Source of the DNA: Artemisia argyi
Taxonomy: Eukaryota; Streptophyta; Magnoliopsida; Asterales; Asteraceae
DNA length: 64,000 bases
Direction of reading: 5' to 3'
NCBI GenBank assembly: GCA_030686995.1
Contig: CM060693.1
Span: 107,500,228-107,564,227, forward strand
The notes beneath the pieces were generated by a model. It did no database searches. It was not told the origin of the DNA and saw only the letters and a list, made by a program, of their open reading frames with translations. The translations under genes were made by a program, and so were the position numbers. Below, piece by piece: positions 22,940 to 34,887 of this stretch; the stretch's first letter is position 1, and the number at the start of each line of letters is the position of its first letter.

Positions 22940-24608
22940 CTTAGAAGACTCGTTGACAACGGGTAATTTTTTAAAGAAATAGAGAAATGCGATAACGTAA
23001 ATTTGTTCCATTTAAAATATGAAACAATGCGTCCATTATAAGATAAGAAATTGCTTATATTACAATTACACTAACAAACGTTCAAGCTTGGGGTCTCCAA
23101 AATTTATTGTGTTGAGTAGCAAAAAACGTGTGTGAGCGCCCATCGATTTACAACCATAGCGTTGGCGAATCTAAAATAGATTGACTCGAACATAAAATGA
23201 TGTGTGTGAGCGCCTATCAATTCAAAACTCAATCCTTGCGATGATGATAGACCTTCAAGTACTTCTCTACATATAGACTTTTTTCCTATGTATATGATAA
23301 ATTTTTAATCTTTTATTGGTTTAATTGGTGTGGAATTGTGAGATGACCATATGACACAAATTTTAAGTTATGTGATGCACTTAATTAATATCTTTTGGAG
23401 CATATGAATATTATAATCAAGTTCATGTTTGCCAAATATTATAATCAAGTCCAGTCAAACATCATGAACCTTGATCATAGACCTTGAAGTACTTGAATCA
23501 CAGGAATTTTTAAAAGAATTATTCGTTAAGGAGTAACGTGTATGAATAAAGTAACAAACAACAATGAACGTAAACATGTTCTGTTAATTTTTTAAGGGAA
23601 TATTAAGTAATGAGTCAATGTTGAGATAAACAATTTGGTTTGTAGCTATTAAAATAATTAACGCGCATGTATCATTGTCTTGTCCAAATGATAGATGGTC
23701 TTAAAGATGCAAGGTATGCCGTCAACGTATTTCGTGAACACCTAAAAGTTTAGAAAACAAAAGTCAAACTAAAAGGGAATCAATGACAAAAGTATATAAA
23801 GTTGAAAAATGGTATAAGCATGTCATTGTATTGTTTTACTACAATGGTATGAGCTCACTATATTATAAGATCTTAAAAGCATTATGTTCTTTTCTCGTAG
23901 ACTATTCAGGGAGCTAATTATGACCAGATTATTACATATTAGAAACAGCCACTGTACATGCTTATTGAAAAATTAACAAAGAACCTCATAGTAATCAAAG
24001 CAAGTAAAAGTTGTCATGCTATTATCTAAATGAGTTTTGTGTGGGCATCATATAGTAGTATGAATTTTAAGCCTTTTTAATTATAAAATAGTCTCAAATA
24101 CATTATATAGTAGTATAAATATTGAACATTAGTCATTAACTTAATGCCCGTATTGAAAAGTAAGTTGAAACCTGTCATTTAAGGTTATTATATGATACGG
24201 AGTAGTTGAATGTTTTTGCCAATCTTGTTAGTAACCTTGCTACTTGTCAAAGTTGTCATGCTATTATCTAATGTGGGCATCAAATACAGAAAATTTGGAA
24301 AAATGACTTTCAACGTCTTTTTTTTACTAACATTGGTATCTTTTGCAACATGCAAGTACATCACTGGTTTAGTAATGAATTTGGGAAACCATAATATTTT
24401 CTTTTGATCTATCCATATGAACACACTTTCTTAGATAATCTCGTGAATATTGATGGATGTTTGTGCATATTTAATCCTTTCTCTCGTCTGAATCCTATTT
24501 GGTGAAAAACTACAATGTACAAGAGTCTTGGGTACGGTTGCCCCCTAGTGATCTCGACAAGCATATGCATAACCTCAAGGATTACAATCCACGCATAATT
24601 TTTTTTTA
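22940..24608. other. Gene-less AT-rich spacer with a repeat fragment (copy D)
   Basis: No gene was recognised. At 24055-24115 there is a fragment of the dispersed family's right end ('gaattttaagcctttttaat' through 'atagtagtata'). The remainder shows short duplicated phrases such as 'caaagttgtcatgctattat' (about 24010 and 24246) but no clear element ends. Confidence 0.5.
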
Positions 24609-25103
24609 GGCCAAATTACTTGGAAATGTATGCAACTTACCCCTTTTTCCCATTGTATGTAGCTTTCTTTTTTTTTTTTACATTCTGTCAATAAACTCGC
24701 TAAATCCGTCATTTGTGTGTAGCAAATGACTCGTTTGACCAGTACCCGGTTGCAACAACCATTATCACTACCACGTGTGTAATTAATTTACACGGTGTTA
24801 ATTCCACCTTGGCACATAAGAACAATATTATCCTTTATCAAGGACCACACACACAATGGACCACACATACCTGCTATCACTTTCCCTTTTTCCCCCTTTT
24901 CACCCTACCAAACCCTAATTTTAATTCTTTATCAATTGAGTGTCGTTTTCAATAAATAACTGAAATTGATTGGTGCACAAGGTACCCTTTTTGATATTCT
25001 CTTTGTCTCCTTCATTATTTTAGTTGTATTAAAGTATTACAATATTGTACGGATTATTTTTTTTATTGCGAAAATTTAATGTTTTTACCTATTCTTTTAC
25101 AGG

Positions 25104-26727
25104 ATGGCACCATCTGGGTCTGATGCGTTGTGGTTTGATCTTCACCACGATGGTGTGTTTTATTTTCTTCCACTTAGGTATGAAAACGGCCTTGTTTATG
25201 AATGGAAGTTGTATAAGGATAGGAAATTAGACTATAAGAGTATGTGTGAGCATCTTATGGACATGACAGGCCATCCAGGATTTGCTGGTTTGTATTTTTG
25301 CTTACCAGAATGTGAACTAGAAATAGGACTGAAAATCATTGAAACTGATGTTGATGTTGATTCAATGTATGCATTTGCTGAATCATATGGCAAGTTAAAC
25401 ATATACATGACTCATGTTCACCAAAACTTGGTAGAGTTTTATTTTCAAAATCTTTGCATGGAACAATATGGGGATGTGGAAACATCTAGGTTGAGGATTC
25501 ATGAAATTATGGTAAAAGATGCTTCTAATATGACTGTAGATGAACTAGTTGCATGGGCTGAAGAAGATGCGCAAAAACGTTATACACCAGATAAGTTAAC
25601 ACCTAAGAAAGTAGTTAATTGTGTGGATGATGATGAGGATACCCCTCTTAGGGATCTAGTTGTCAGCCCTATTGCTAGGCGTAAGTTGTTGGGTAAAAAG
25701 GGCAGCCCAAACCCTAGTTTGAAGCGTAAGTTGTTTTATAAGGAAAAAATTACAGTGAGTGATGATGGTAATACAGTTAAGAAAGCCATGGATAGGGGTA
25801 AAGCTAAGATGGTAGAACAAGACCGTCCTCCTAAGTTACCTGTTCATAGGAATAAGGGGATAGTTATTCAAGATAATGATAACCCAAGTGTAATGCAAAG
25901 TGATACAAGTAGTGATTCAGAAAGTGATCCATCACATATTTCCGGTAGCATGGGCAGTCGTAAGTGTGGAAAACAAGGACAACTGGAGTTGGTTTCAAGA
26001 CTTACTTGGGAAGGATATTGATATGCCTACTGGTAATGGATTGACCCTCATGTCTGATCAACACAAGGTAAGTATGCCTACTTGTAATTGATATTGGTAA
26101 CTGTTATTTGAATGATTAGTTGTTATGTATTTATATGGTTTGTTACTTGTTTGTTAGGGACTGATTGAAGCCGTAAAAGATGTGATGCCAGACGCTGAGC
26201 ATAGACAATGTGCGAGGCACATCTATGAAGGGTTTAGGAAGCAGTATAGTGGTCTCGAGTTCAGGTTATTGTTTTGGGGTGCTGCAAAGGCTACATACAC
26301 TGGAAGGTTTAACAAAGTCATGGAGAAAATCAAGAAAGCCAACCAAAATGCGTATGATTATCCAGCTACTAGGTTTAGTAGATTGGGTAGGTGGTTTAGT
26401 TTAGGAGAAAGTGATGGGGGATCAGATACAATTGAGGATTCAAACACTGAACCCACAAATAATCACCGTAACCTTGCTGGTGGTTCTTTTCAAGCAACTC
26501 AAGACATCCCAAACCTCTCAAGAGTTGTACCAACACAAAATAGTCAAGTTGCAACAAATGAAGTGCAAAGAAATGCAGAAGTTGAGGAACCAGTTCAACC
26601 AAGACCAAGAAGGATTTTAAACTTGATCAGACCAAGAGCACCAAGTGAAAGGATTTTGAAGAAAAAATTGGCCAAGAATCTACATGGAGTTGGTTCATCA
26701 AGCTCCAGTGCTTTGGATTTGGAGTAG
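25104..26727 (+). pseudogene. Deleted MURA-like (MuDR) transposase gene
   Basis: The first 280 or so residues match the N-terminal PB1-like part of plant MuDR proteins ('LWFDLHHDGVFYFLPLRYENG', then 'HVHQNLVEFYFQNL'), followed by a Lys/Asp/Ser-rich linker. Near 25950 the frame shifts by one, and the text jumps into the middle of the transposase domain ('VENKDNWSWFQDLLGKDIDM', 'LMSDQHK'). An apparent intron (26068-26157) leads to 'GLIEAVKDVMPDAEHRQCAR'. After 'NQNAYDYPATRF' it jumps again to a Pro/Asn-rich C-terminal tail ending at 26727. The first catalytic Asp region, the last catalytic Glu region and the SWIM zinc finger are missing. Two internal deletions explain this, so the product cannot be an active transposase. 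Confidence 0.8.
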
Positions 26728-27148
26728 CATTTCAAATGTTGTCTGTTTATCTTAGTATTAAGAAAAATTATGCACTTCTTTTGTATCTATGTCTTGTGCA
26801 AGTGAAAGGATTGTGAAGATGTATGCTAAACAATGCAGTGCACTTCTTTTGTATGCATGTGTTGTGCACTTGAAAACTAGCTTTGTAGGATCCTGTAAAA
26901 TCAGTCATATGTGACTGTAAACTTTATGCACTCCTTTTGTACATCTATATTATGGATCCTTTTGTACATCTATATTATGCACTCCTTTTGTCATATGTGC
27001 CTGTAAACTTGTAGAAGCCAAAAGTTGTAGCAACCAAATGATACTGTGATGTAAACATACATTACATTAAGATTCAAAATATTTACAACCACTATTACAA
27101 CTTAACAACCATTACTAGCAACAAAAGCAATACATTTCAACAGCAAAC

Positions 27149-28034
27149 CTAGTACATTATTGCTACAACAAAAGCAATTAACACAACAATGAAACTGAGA
27201 ACCCAGAAGACTTTGTCATGAACTTGCATTTTTGACTTGATAAAAGTCAAATCCTCCATCATTTTCATCATATCAGCTTGTGAAACTGCAACTTCATTCG
27301 AATTTGATCTCCTCCCCATGTTCTTGTATTTCATCTTGTCATTATGTTCCTTGAACAACAAACACTTGTAATAATCACTTGGAAGCTCAGGGTCTGTGAA
27401 GCCATAAAACTTACATTTCTTGTACTTGTCCTACCAAGTTAGTGGGTTACAATCATAGGTTAAACGTTGCATACAAATTCCAAGTATAATAAAATCAATC
27501 AAAAAAACTCTTACATAAATTGGACATGCTTTGAATCGTCTACCAGGATTTGTTATGGTCCAAGCGACTTGTTCTTCAACTGGTAATGGGTTTTTACATT
27601 CGCAATGTGTAGCATTTTGGTAATACTCAATGGTCTTTTGATTGGATTTGGAAGTAGGGGTGAGCATGGTCCAAAAACCGGACCGGACCGACCAGGACCG
27701 GACCGGACCGAAGACCGAGAACCGGTAAAACCATAGACCGAGACCGGACCGAATGTGGTCGGTCCGGTCTCGGTCCGGTCCGGTCTTTGGTCGGTCCGGT
27801 CCAATTAGGCATATTTTGGCACGTTTTTTCTGTTTTTTGGTCGGTCCGGACCGGACCGGACCGGACCGACCGGACCGAGGACCGAATTAGCCAAAAAGAC
27901 TAGACCGAGGACCGGACCGAATGTGGTCGGTCTGGTCCGGTCCGGTCCGGTCCAGTCGGTTTTGTCGGTCGGTCCGGTCCATCCGGTCCGTTTGCTCACC
28001 CTTATTTGGAAGTATAAGAAGAAGAGGAGGCCAT
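27149..28034 (-). pseudogene. GRF-type zinc-finger protein gene, split by a MITE
   Basis: Minus-strand start codon at 28034-28032 (MASSSYTSK). Coding sequence resumes at 27656 with 'SNQKTIEYYQNATHCECKNP', then 'PGRRFKACPIY', a GRF-type zinc finger. A donor GTAAGA follows 27515. Exon 2 starts at 27430 (DKYKKCKFYGF) and ends at the stop 27151-27149. The C-terminus has a short coiled-coil-like part and a hydrophobic anchor (FWVLSFIVVLIAFVVAIMY). A 347-bp MITE sits between codon 9 and the rest and creates an immediate TAA. This type of gene recurs as a second gene in some plant MULEs; its role is unknown. It runs tail-to-tail with the transposase remnant. Confidence 0.78.
27657..28003. mobile_element. 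CGGTCC-rich MITE inserted in GRF gene exon
   Basis: The flanks carry an exact 11-bp duplication ATTTGGAAGTA (27646-27656 and 28004-28014). The ends are inverted: GGGGTGAGCA on the left, TGCTCACCCTT on the right. The interior is built of 'ggaccggaccgacc' and its complement 'ggtcggtccggtcc', so the whole element folds back. The 9-11 bp duplication would suit Mutator-type insertion, but the superfamily is uncertain. Confidence 0.85.
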
Positions 28035-28421
28035 GGATTAGGGTTAGTGGGGGCTGTGAATTGGGTGGAAAAGAGGAAGAAAATGAATTAGGGTTAGTGG
28101 GGGCATGTGGGTATTTATTTTTGCCCAAATAAAAATAAAGGGAAAAAGTATATATTGCTGATATGGCATGTGACCGGATCCACGTCGGATGAACTGGTCA
28201 AACGAGTCACTTGCTACACACAACGGACGGATTTAGCGAGTTTATTGACAGAATGTAAAAAAAAAAGAAAGCTACATACAATGGGAAAAAGGGGTAAGTT
28301 GCATACATTTTCAAGTAATTTGCCCTTTTTTTTAATAGCCACCACAAATCAGCTACAGAATCGTGGGGATATACGGGTTTCCCTATATGTGTGCAGAACT
28401 TTGTATCTCCATATGTTAATG

Positions 28422-28802
28422 TAGAGGTGGCAAAACGGGCGGGCAGGGCGGGCACGGGCACGGGCTTAAACGGGCACGGGCTAAACGGGCACGGGCCAAA
28501 CTGGCACATGTTATACAAATTGCTTTATAAAAAATTTAAAATGACGAAATAAATTCCTTAAACGTAATATCTTATTTATATTTAAAAATTTAATTATATC
28601 ATTGTACAAGTTTTTCTTTAAAAACGATCGTAATGTTCTCCGATTGAGAAAAAAATATGTGCCCGTTAGTGCCCATTTAAAATTTCAATGGGCTACATGT
28701 GCCCATTTCAAAAAAAGGAGGGGGCTAAATATGCCCAAATCTTTTACAAAGTAGTCAAAATTAGCAATTTTTTTTGAATTCGGGCACAAATTGCCACCTC
28801 TA
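28422..28802. mobile_element. hAT-type MITE with GGGCACGGGC interior
   Basis: Exact 8-bp target duplication TGTTAATG (28414-28421 and 28803-28810). Terminal inverted repeats TAGAGGTGGCAA / TTGCCACCTCTA. The left interior is GC-rich ('acgggcacgggc' repeats) and the rest is AT-rich. No ORF. Duplication length and ends indicate the hAT superfamily. Confidence 0.9.
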
Positions 28803-28946
28803 TGTTAATGGAAAACTAAAGGACCCAAATGTTCCTCGCCGATTTGATTTTTTTTTAAGTGTGTATTGTGAGTGTGTGGGTTTTTTAGTGGGGTATTTTG
28901 TGGGACTCAATAACATGTTAGTGGTGTGTTATGAAGGAGGGGTGTT

Positions 28947-29266
28947 TGTTGGTCCCGAATTGTGTTGTGTTGAGTCGAAATGAGGTTTGCAAACAATATA
29001 ACTAGATAACTTTATTTCGTCTAACCCTTTAATCAATACAAGTTTATACATATGTATAAGACAAGAAAGGGTGTGACCCCAAACTTTGTGTCTGTTCGAA
29101 CAGGTGTGTTCCAAACGACACAACCCTTCGCAAGTTTCCAGAAATAACTAACTATATAACTACTTTAACTGACTTAACCGACATAGCAGTTATTAAGTTT
29201 CTATTGAACACGTTTGGTCCTTTAAGTTTCCTGAAAAAGCAATATCGAGATTATCTTTGGTTCACA
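28947..29266 (-). repeat. 3' LTR of minus-strand Copia
   Basis: 320 bp from TGTTGGTCCC to TTGGTTCACA in + orientation. The first 166 bp match 36109-36274 with few differences, which shows the two LTRs. Just inside, TTCTCCTCCTT (29267-29277) is the complement of a polypurine tract AAGGAGGAGAA. Confidence 0.9.
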
Positions 29267-29275
29267 TTCTCCTCC

Positions 29276-32200
29276 TTAATCTTGATCGTTGCTTTGTCCT
29301 AAGTCTTGAACTCCGAGCATTTGTCGCATAGTCACGAACTTGACTCTTGGTAAACCTTTTGATAAGATATCTGCTCTTTGTAGTTCTCCACTAACGTGTT
29401 CCACATTAATATGACCATTCTCTATACATTCACGAATGAAATGATAGTGAATGTCTATGTGCTTACTCCTTCCATGAAATACTGGGTTCTTTACTAGTGC
29501 TATTGCTGATATGTTGTCAACTCTAAGCGTTATCCTTTTCTCTTCCAATCCAGTTAATTCACTAAGTAAACGTTTTAACCATAAGGCTTGACATGTTGCT
29601 GCAGTAGCCGCCATGAATTCTGATTCACATGATGAGAGCGCCACTGTTGGTTGCTTCTGAGTACACCAAGTAATAGGTGACTCTCCAAAGTAAAATACTA
29701 TTCCAGTAGTTCCTTTTCCTTGATCGGTATTGATTCCATAACTACTGTCACTATAACCTGTAATCTTGCAGCCGCCGTCTTTCTTGTAAATTATTCCATG
29801 TTCCTTTGTTCCTTTGATATATCGGATTACTTGTTTCACTGCCTTTAGGTGATGATCCTTCGGGTCTTGCATAAATCTGCTGAGTAGTTCGACTGAGTAA
29901 TTAAGATCTGGTCTGGTATGTAGTAAGTATCTGAGACTTCCAATTAAGCTTCGGTAATAAGTTGCGTCAATTGGGTTTCCATCTTCCGCCTTGACCAACT
30001 TAGTGCCGTGATCCAATGGTATCTTCGTATCATTGCTGTCAGTCATACTTGTTTCTTTTAAGATCTTGTTAATATATCATGTTTGCTTTATCGTAATCTC
30101 TCCTCTTGTCTGTGTAACTTCTATCCCAAGGTAATATGCTAGCAATCCTAAATCGCTCATTTCAAATTTTTCTTCCATCCGGGATTTGAACAAGTCTATT
30201 TCCTTCTTTGGAGTGCCCGTGATTATCAAATCATCTACATATACTCCACTATAAGTGTAGAAGTCTTGCTTCTCTTCGTGTAGACTGCTTGTTCGAAATT
30301 ACATTTCTTAAAGTCTAATGACTTCAAGGTTTGTTCAAGCTTCACATTCCAAGCTCTCGGTGCTTGTCTTAAGCCGTACAAAGCTTTGGTTAGCTTGTAG
30401 ACTTTTCCTAGGTTTCCTTGTTGAATGAAACCTTCAGGTTGTGTAACATAGACTTCTTCCTTCAGTTCTCCATGTAAAAATGCTGATTTTACATCTAAGT
30501 GGTGTACTTGCCATCCATGATATGCTGCTAGTGCCAATATTAAACGAACTGTCTATATTCTAGCAACTGGTGCAAACACCTCATCAAAGTCTATTCCTTG
30601 TTCTTGTACATAACCTTTTGATACTAATCTTGCTTTATATTTGATGATCTTTCCTTGTGCATCTCTCTTGGTTTTATCAACCCATTTGAGCCCTATTGCC
30701 TTCTGATTTACTGGCAATGTTGTGAGAGTCCATGTGTGATTCTTATTAATCGAATCCAGTTCTGCTTTCATGGCCTCAATTCATCTTTCATCTGTTGATG
30801 CTTCCTTATAGTTATGGGGTTCCTCTTCTATGAATATTAGACTTTCAGTCTCAACTACACGTGCATTCCTATATATATCCTTTATCTCTTTGAAACCTCG
30901 TACTGGTGTATCATCAAATCTCTGTTCTGAGCTTCCTAATGAGCTGAAAGTAGCTTCTTCTTCATCTTCTGAGTTAGGGTTGTAAGTGTATGCTGGTGGT
31001 GTGATTGGTGAGTTTGGATCTGGTATTGGATACAGTTCATGATACGTATTATCATTGTTTTCTATGTTGACTGGTGTAGGATTTTCATTGTCAACTTTGT
31101 CTACCACAAAACTAGCCCAAAATGTGTCTTGTGTACTTGTATCCTCTTTACTTTTATCCCAGTCCCACGGTTTTGTTTCCATAAACTTTACGTCCCTACT
31201 AACATGTTTCTTCTTTCCTACTAGATCATATAGCCTACATGCTTTTGACCCTTCCTCTACTCCTAAGTAAACCATCGGTATGCTTCTGTCGTCCAACTTC
31301 TTTAAGTAAGGTATCGTTATCTTAGCAAGTTGTGCATCCGAATATTCTTAGGTTTTCCAGATTCGGTTTTCTGTTGTAGAGTGCTTCATATGGTGTTTTA
31401 TCTTCCAGTGCTCTTGTAGGTACCCTATTTAGTATGTAAATGGCGTGTTTGACTGCTTCCGCCCAAAAAGGTAAGGGTAACTTCATCGCTTTCATCATAC
31501 TCCTAGTAGTTGATAACACCGTCCTATTCTTTCTTTCAACTACTCCATTCTGTTACGGTAAGTATGGTGCTGTTAACTGTCTTGTTATTCCATTCTCCTT
31601 ACAGTATTTAGTGAATTCATTTGATGTAAATTCACCTCCTCTATGTGTTCTTAGCATTCTTAACTTCAATCTTAACTCCAATTTCAATCTTCTGTCTAAA
31701 TTCCTTAAATGCGTTGAATGCCTGATCTTTCGATGTTAGAAAGTAGGCCCACATGAAACATGTACAGTCATCTACTAATAAGAAGATGCGTTTCTTTCCA
31801 GAATGTGTGGCTGGACTTATGGGACCGTAGAGATCTCCATATACTAAGTCCAATGGGTTTTTTTTTATCTGAATTTAGCTTGATTGGGAAATGGTGTTCT
31901 ACTATGTTTTCCTAATAAACATGCATTACATATTTGTCCTGCATTGTTTATTCTTGGTATCCATTCTACTAGACCCTTTCTTGTCATCTTGTTGATGTCG
32001 TCAAAGTTCAGATGACCTAATCTAGCGTGCCATAACCATGCTTGGTTATATATATTTGCTAAGAGACATACATGTGTTTCTATCTGTAGTCTAATACTGT
32101 AAAGTCGATTCTTAGATCTTTCTACCTTCATCAAAAACTTCCTACTTTTATCATACAAAGTCAATTTGTTTCCATCCATGATGATCTTACAACCTATCTC

Positions 32201-33343
32201 TGTAAGTTGTCTTAGACTAAGTATGTTGCTCTTGAGGTTTGGAATATAGTAAACGTCTGAAACTATCTTTTGTTCCTTGTTTCTACATCCTAGTAATATA
32301 GAACCTCTACCCTTTATCTCTACGTACGATCCATCTCCAAAACTATCTTTTGTTCCGGGATGTACTTGTCCTTCATTCAACAAAACTTCTTCATGTTCAG
32401 TTTTGTGTGTAGTCATCAGTAGTGATGGTTCATCGTCTTCTAAGATAAGGTTTGATTGTTCTTGAGTTGTTGGTGGGTTTCTACAGTCTCTTTTAAAATG
32501 TCCATGTTTCCCGCAATTGAAACATTGTCCTTTCTTTTTATTCCACTCACCTTTATTCTTATTTGACTTATCATTGTGAGTTTAATTCTCTCCATTCGAG
32601 TTATCTCTGTTTCCTCTATTTTGCCAGTTTCCTCGTGAGTAGTTTGATCTACCTCTATATTTGTTAAATCGTTTCTTATTCCTAGAGTGTTCGCCTTGTG
32701 CGAATAATAGGTTATCCTGGCTTTCTACTTGTCCTCCCTTTCGGAGTTTTATCCTTTCCTCGAATGCCTTAAGTTTTCCAGTGATCTCATCTAAGGTAAT
32801 GTCATCAAGATCATTTGTATGTTCTATGGATGCTACTATCTGAATGAACATATATGGTGTGGAGTCTAATAGTTTGTGTACTAAAAGTGATTCATCCATT
32901 GTTTTTCCTAATTCTTTAGCTTTCGTAGCATAACCATTTAATTTGTTCGTAAATGCATCCACCGTTTCATCTTCCTTCATCTGAAGGGTATGAAATCCAA
33001 TCATCAATGATTGTAATCGTGCCTGTTGCACCCTTTCTTCTCCGACGTGTCTCCTTCTTAATGATTCCCATAATTCTTTTGCAGTTTTACAACTTGCTAC
33101 TTGTAAAATCACATCTTCGGTCAACGCTTGATATATGAAGGCAGTTGTTACCTTATCCTTCTTATCATCTACTTGCGTGTTTTACTTAGGTTCTATTGTT
33201 TCCTACAAACCATGTGCCTCTAATAAAACCTTAATTTGTATAGCCCAAACAGTGTATTTTTTGAGTTTAGGGCATTGTTATTGTGCAATAGGTGTTACGG
33301 ATTTCACTACAGTTTTAGTGTTAGTCGTATCATCACCGGCCAT
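29276..33343 (-). pseudogene. Copia gag-pol remnant, many lesions
   Basis: From right to left on the minus strand: Gag from the ATG at 33343 (MAGDDTT...), with early stops, then 'LQSLMIGFHTLQMKEDETVD'; an intact CCHC knuckle CFNCGKHGHFKRDC (32485-32527); the pre-integrase HHCC region 'LWHARLGHLNFDDI...CNACLLGK' (around 31900-32040). Integrase pieces follow at 31853-31322, reverse transcriptase pieces at 30771-30235 ('[20 protein letters not shown]', 'VHHLDVKSAFLHGELKEEVY') and RNase H at 30046-29276 ('TVALSSCESEFMAATAATCQ'). The usual Asp-Thr/Ser-Gly protease motif is absent: the text passes from 'NEGQVHPG' directly to 'FGDGSYVEIKGRGS', which implies an internal deletion near 32340. At least seven stops or frameshifts occur, so it is not functional. 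Confidence 0.85.
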
Positions 33344-33437
33344 CTTAAATGAGTTTACAATCTTCACTTTCTAATCATATGGGAATTCTAACCAGTATGG
33401 CATATCCTACTACTACGGGAACAAAAAAGTAGTTATC

Positions 33438-34882
33438 TGATGAGGCGAAAAATGATCCGTTTTTAGGGGGTCATTTAAGCCCGGAATTGAGTTTATTTGA
33501 TCAAATATTACCCTAAATCGTTCCTTTTGTGATTTTAGGTACTTTTAGAGTGAATTCTGGAAAAGGAAGCATTTTGGACGTTTTTGGAGCATAAAAATGA
33601 AGAAAACGGCAAAGTCTTAATTTTCCTTGCTTGGAACAGTACCTGACGGCGTCACAAGTTTCTTAATGACGGCGTCAAGAGGAAAAACAAGAGGTGAAGA
33701 GGATGGAGTCCATGACGGTTCAGAACACTTTTGTACTAGGGCGTGACGGCGTCACCAAGGCCGTCATGACCCCTTAACACGTGACGGCCCAGAGGAGAAA
33801 TGCTCTTGACGGCGTCAGATCTGGATCTAGGCAATCCGATCTTATTATGGGCGGCAGGTTGACGGCGTCAGAATTTTCTTCTTGACACCGTCACCTTAGG
33901 AAATCTATATATAGTCTTTGTAATTTTCATTCAAAAGAGGAGGACAATATTAGGGACGACTTAAATAAACCCTATCTCGACTTTTACAGTATTTTCAAGG
34001 GTTTTCACCCCTTGAAACCTTTCATGTTCAATTAAGATAAGTATCCTTTCAATTCATTCAATATGTCTATGAATTGTTTGAATATATCTTACGCTTGTCT
34101 TGATTTTAACATGCTAGGCTAGATCTCTTGTGTGTTTGCTTAGATGTAATGAAACCTAGATGTTGATTATGGGTTGATTGCTTGTTTATAGTTGTTACGG
34201 ATGAATGATTTCGGTGTTAGGCTTAAGAAAACTGGAAGTCTTCCATAGTGTAACTTGCTTGAACGTCTTAAGAAACATGAACCAATGCGTACTAGGTTTT
34301 TATGGTTGTATTTAATGCATGAGCGAATTCTAGTGATCCCATGTTAGGAGCTTCTTGCAGGCTCGACATAGGAGTGAAGTAGGAGCTTATAGAGATGGGG
34401 AAGTACGTACGCCACCCCACGATTGGTATTAAGGAATATAACCCGTCATCCACGCAACTGTAACAAACTATCAACCTGTAAAAGATATCTAGGGAGTAAT
34501 GAAATCTAAGTAAACACAATTTTTCCCATTTATTGTTCACACCACATTAGTAATTAGTTTTATTTACATTTTTGTTATTTTATTTTGATTGCATGTTAGA
34601 TATTGGGTTAGTTGGCTAGCAACTAATTCCGCCCACTCTTCTAAAACCTGATATTTTTACTTGCTTTTATAAAATATAAAAATATAAAAAGAATCATCCC
34701 TCACCTTTAGACCTAGTTTTTAGGCTTTCTAATCCTAGCGACACTATTCCTGAGTTGAACGATCAATCCCCCGGTACTTGTCACTATAATATACTACAAC
34801 GATCAGGTACACTGCCTGGTGGGGGTTGTAAGCTTCTCGAGATCCCTCGAGAGGTAAAGCCTGGTGCAATTCGCACGCATCA
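33438..34882 (+). mobile_element. Solo LTR inserted in the Copia leader
   Basis: 1445 bp starting TGATGAGGCG and ending CGCACGCATCA, flanked by an exact 5-bp duplication TTATC (33433-33437 and 34883-34887). There is no internal region, so it is a solo LTR left by recombination. The TATA-like TCTATATATAG at 33904-33914 sets the orientation as +. The family is unknown. The TGATG/CATCA ends resemble the start of the Athila-like LTR at 36275. Confidence 0.88.
33644..33893. promoter_or_regulatory. Cluster of TGACG-type dyads in solo LTR U3
   Basis: Five exact copies of TGACGGCGTCA (33644, 33667, 33744, 33807, 33860) and one variant TGACACCGTCA (33883) lie within 250 bp. The last ends about 12 bp before a TATA-like TCTATATATAG. 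TGACG is the core bound by plant TGA-class bZIP factors, and each copy is a two-sided dyad. Function is inferred. Confidence 0.7.
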
Positions 34883-34887
34883 TTATC

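Larger units (their letters stand above)
24609..28325. mobile_element. Mutator-like element (MULE), complete ends, defective inside
   Basis: Terminal inverted repeats of about 135 bp (24609-24743 and its mirror ending at 28325) are nearly identical over their whole length, for example 'atgtatgcaacttacccctt' and 'ataaactcgctaaatccgtc' on both arms. An exact 9-bp duplication TTTTTTTTA flanks the element (24600-24608 and 28326-28334), the length typical of Mutator. Inside are a MURA-like gene (+) and a convergent GRF zinc-finger gene (-), both damaged. The close match of the arms suggests fairly recent movement, presumably driven by an intact relative. Confidence 0.92.

Noticed and set aside
28774..28983. 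Small ORF across 28774-28983
   Set aside because: It starts inside the hAT-type MITE and ends in the Copia LTR, so it is a chance frame over two insertions. An open frame before the MITE (28336-28413) was not recognisable.
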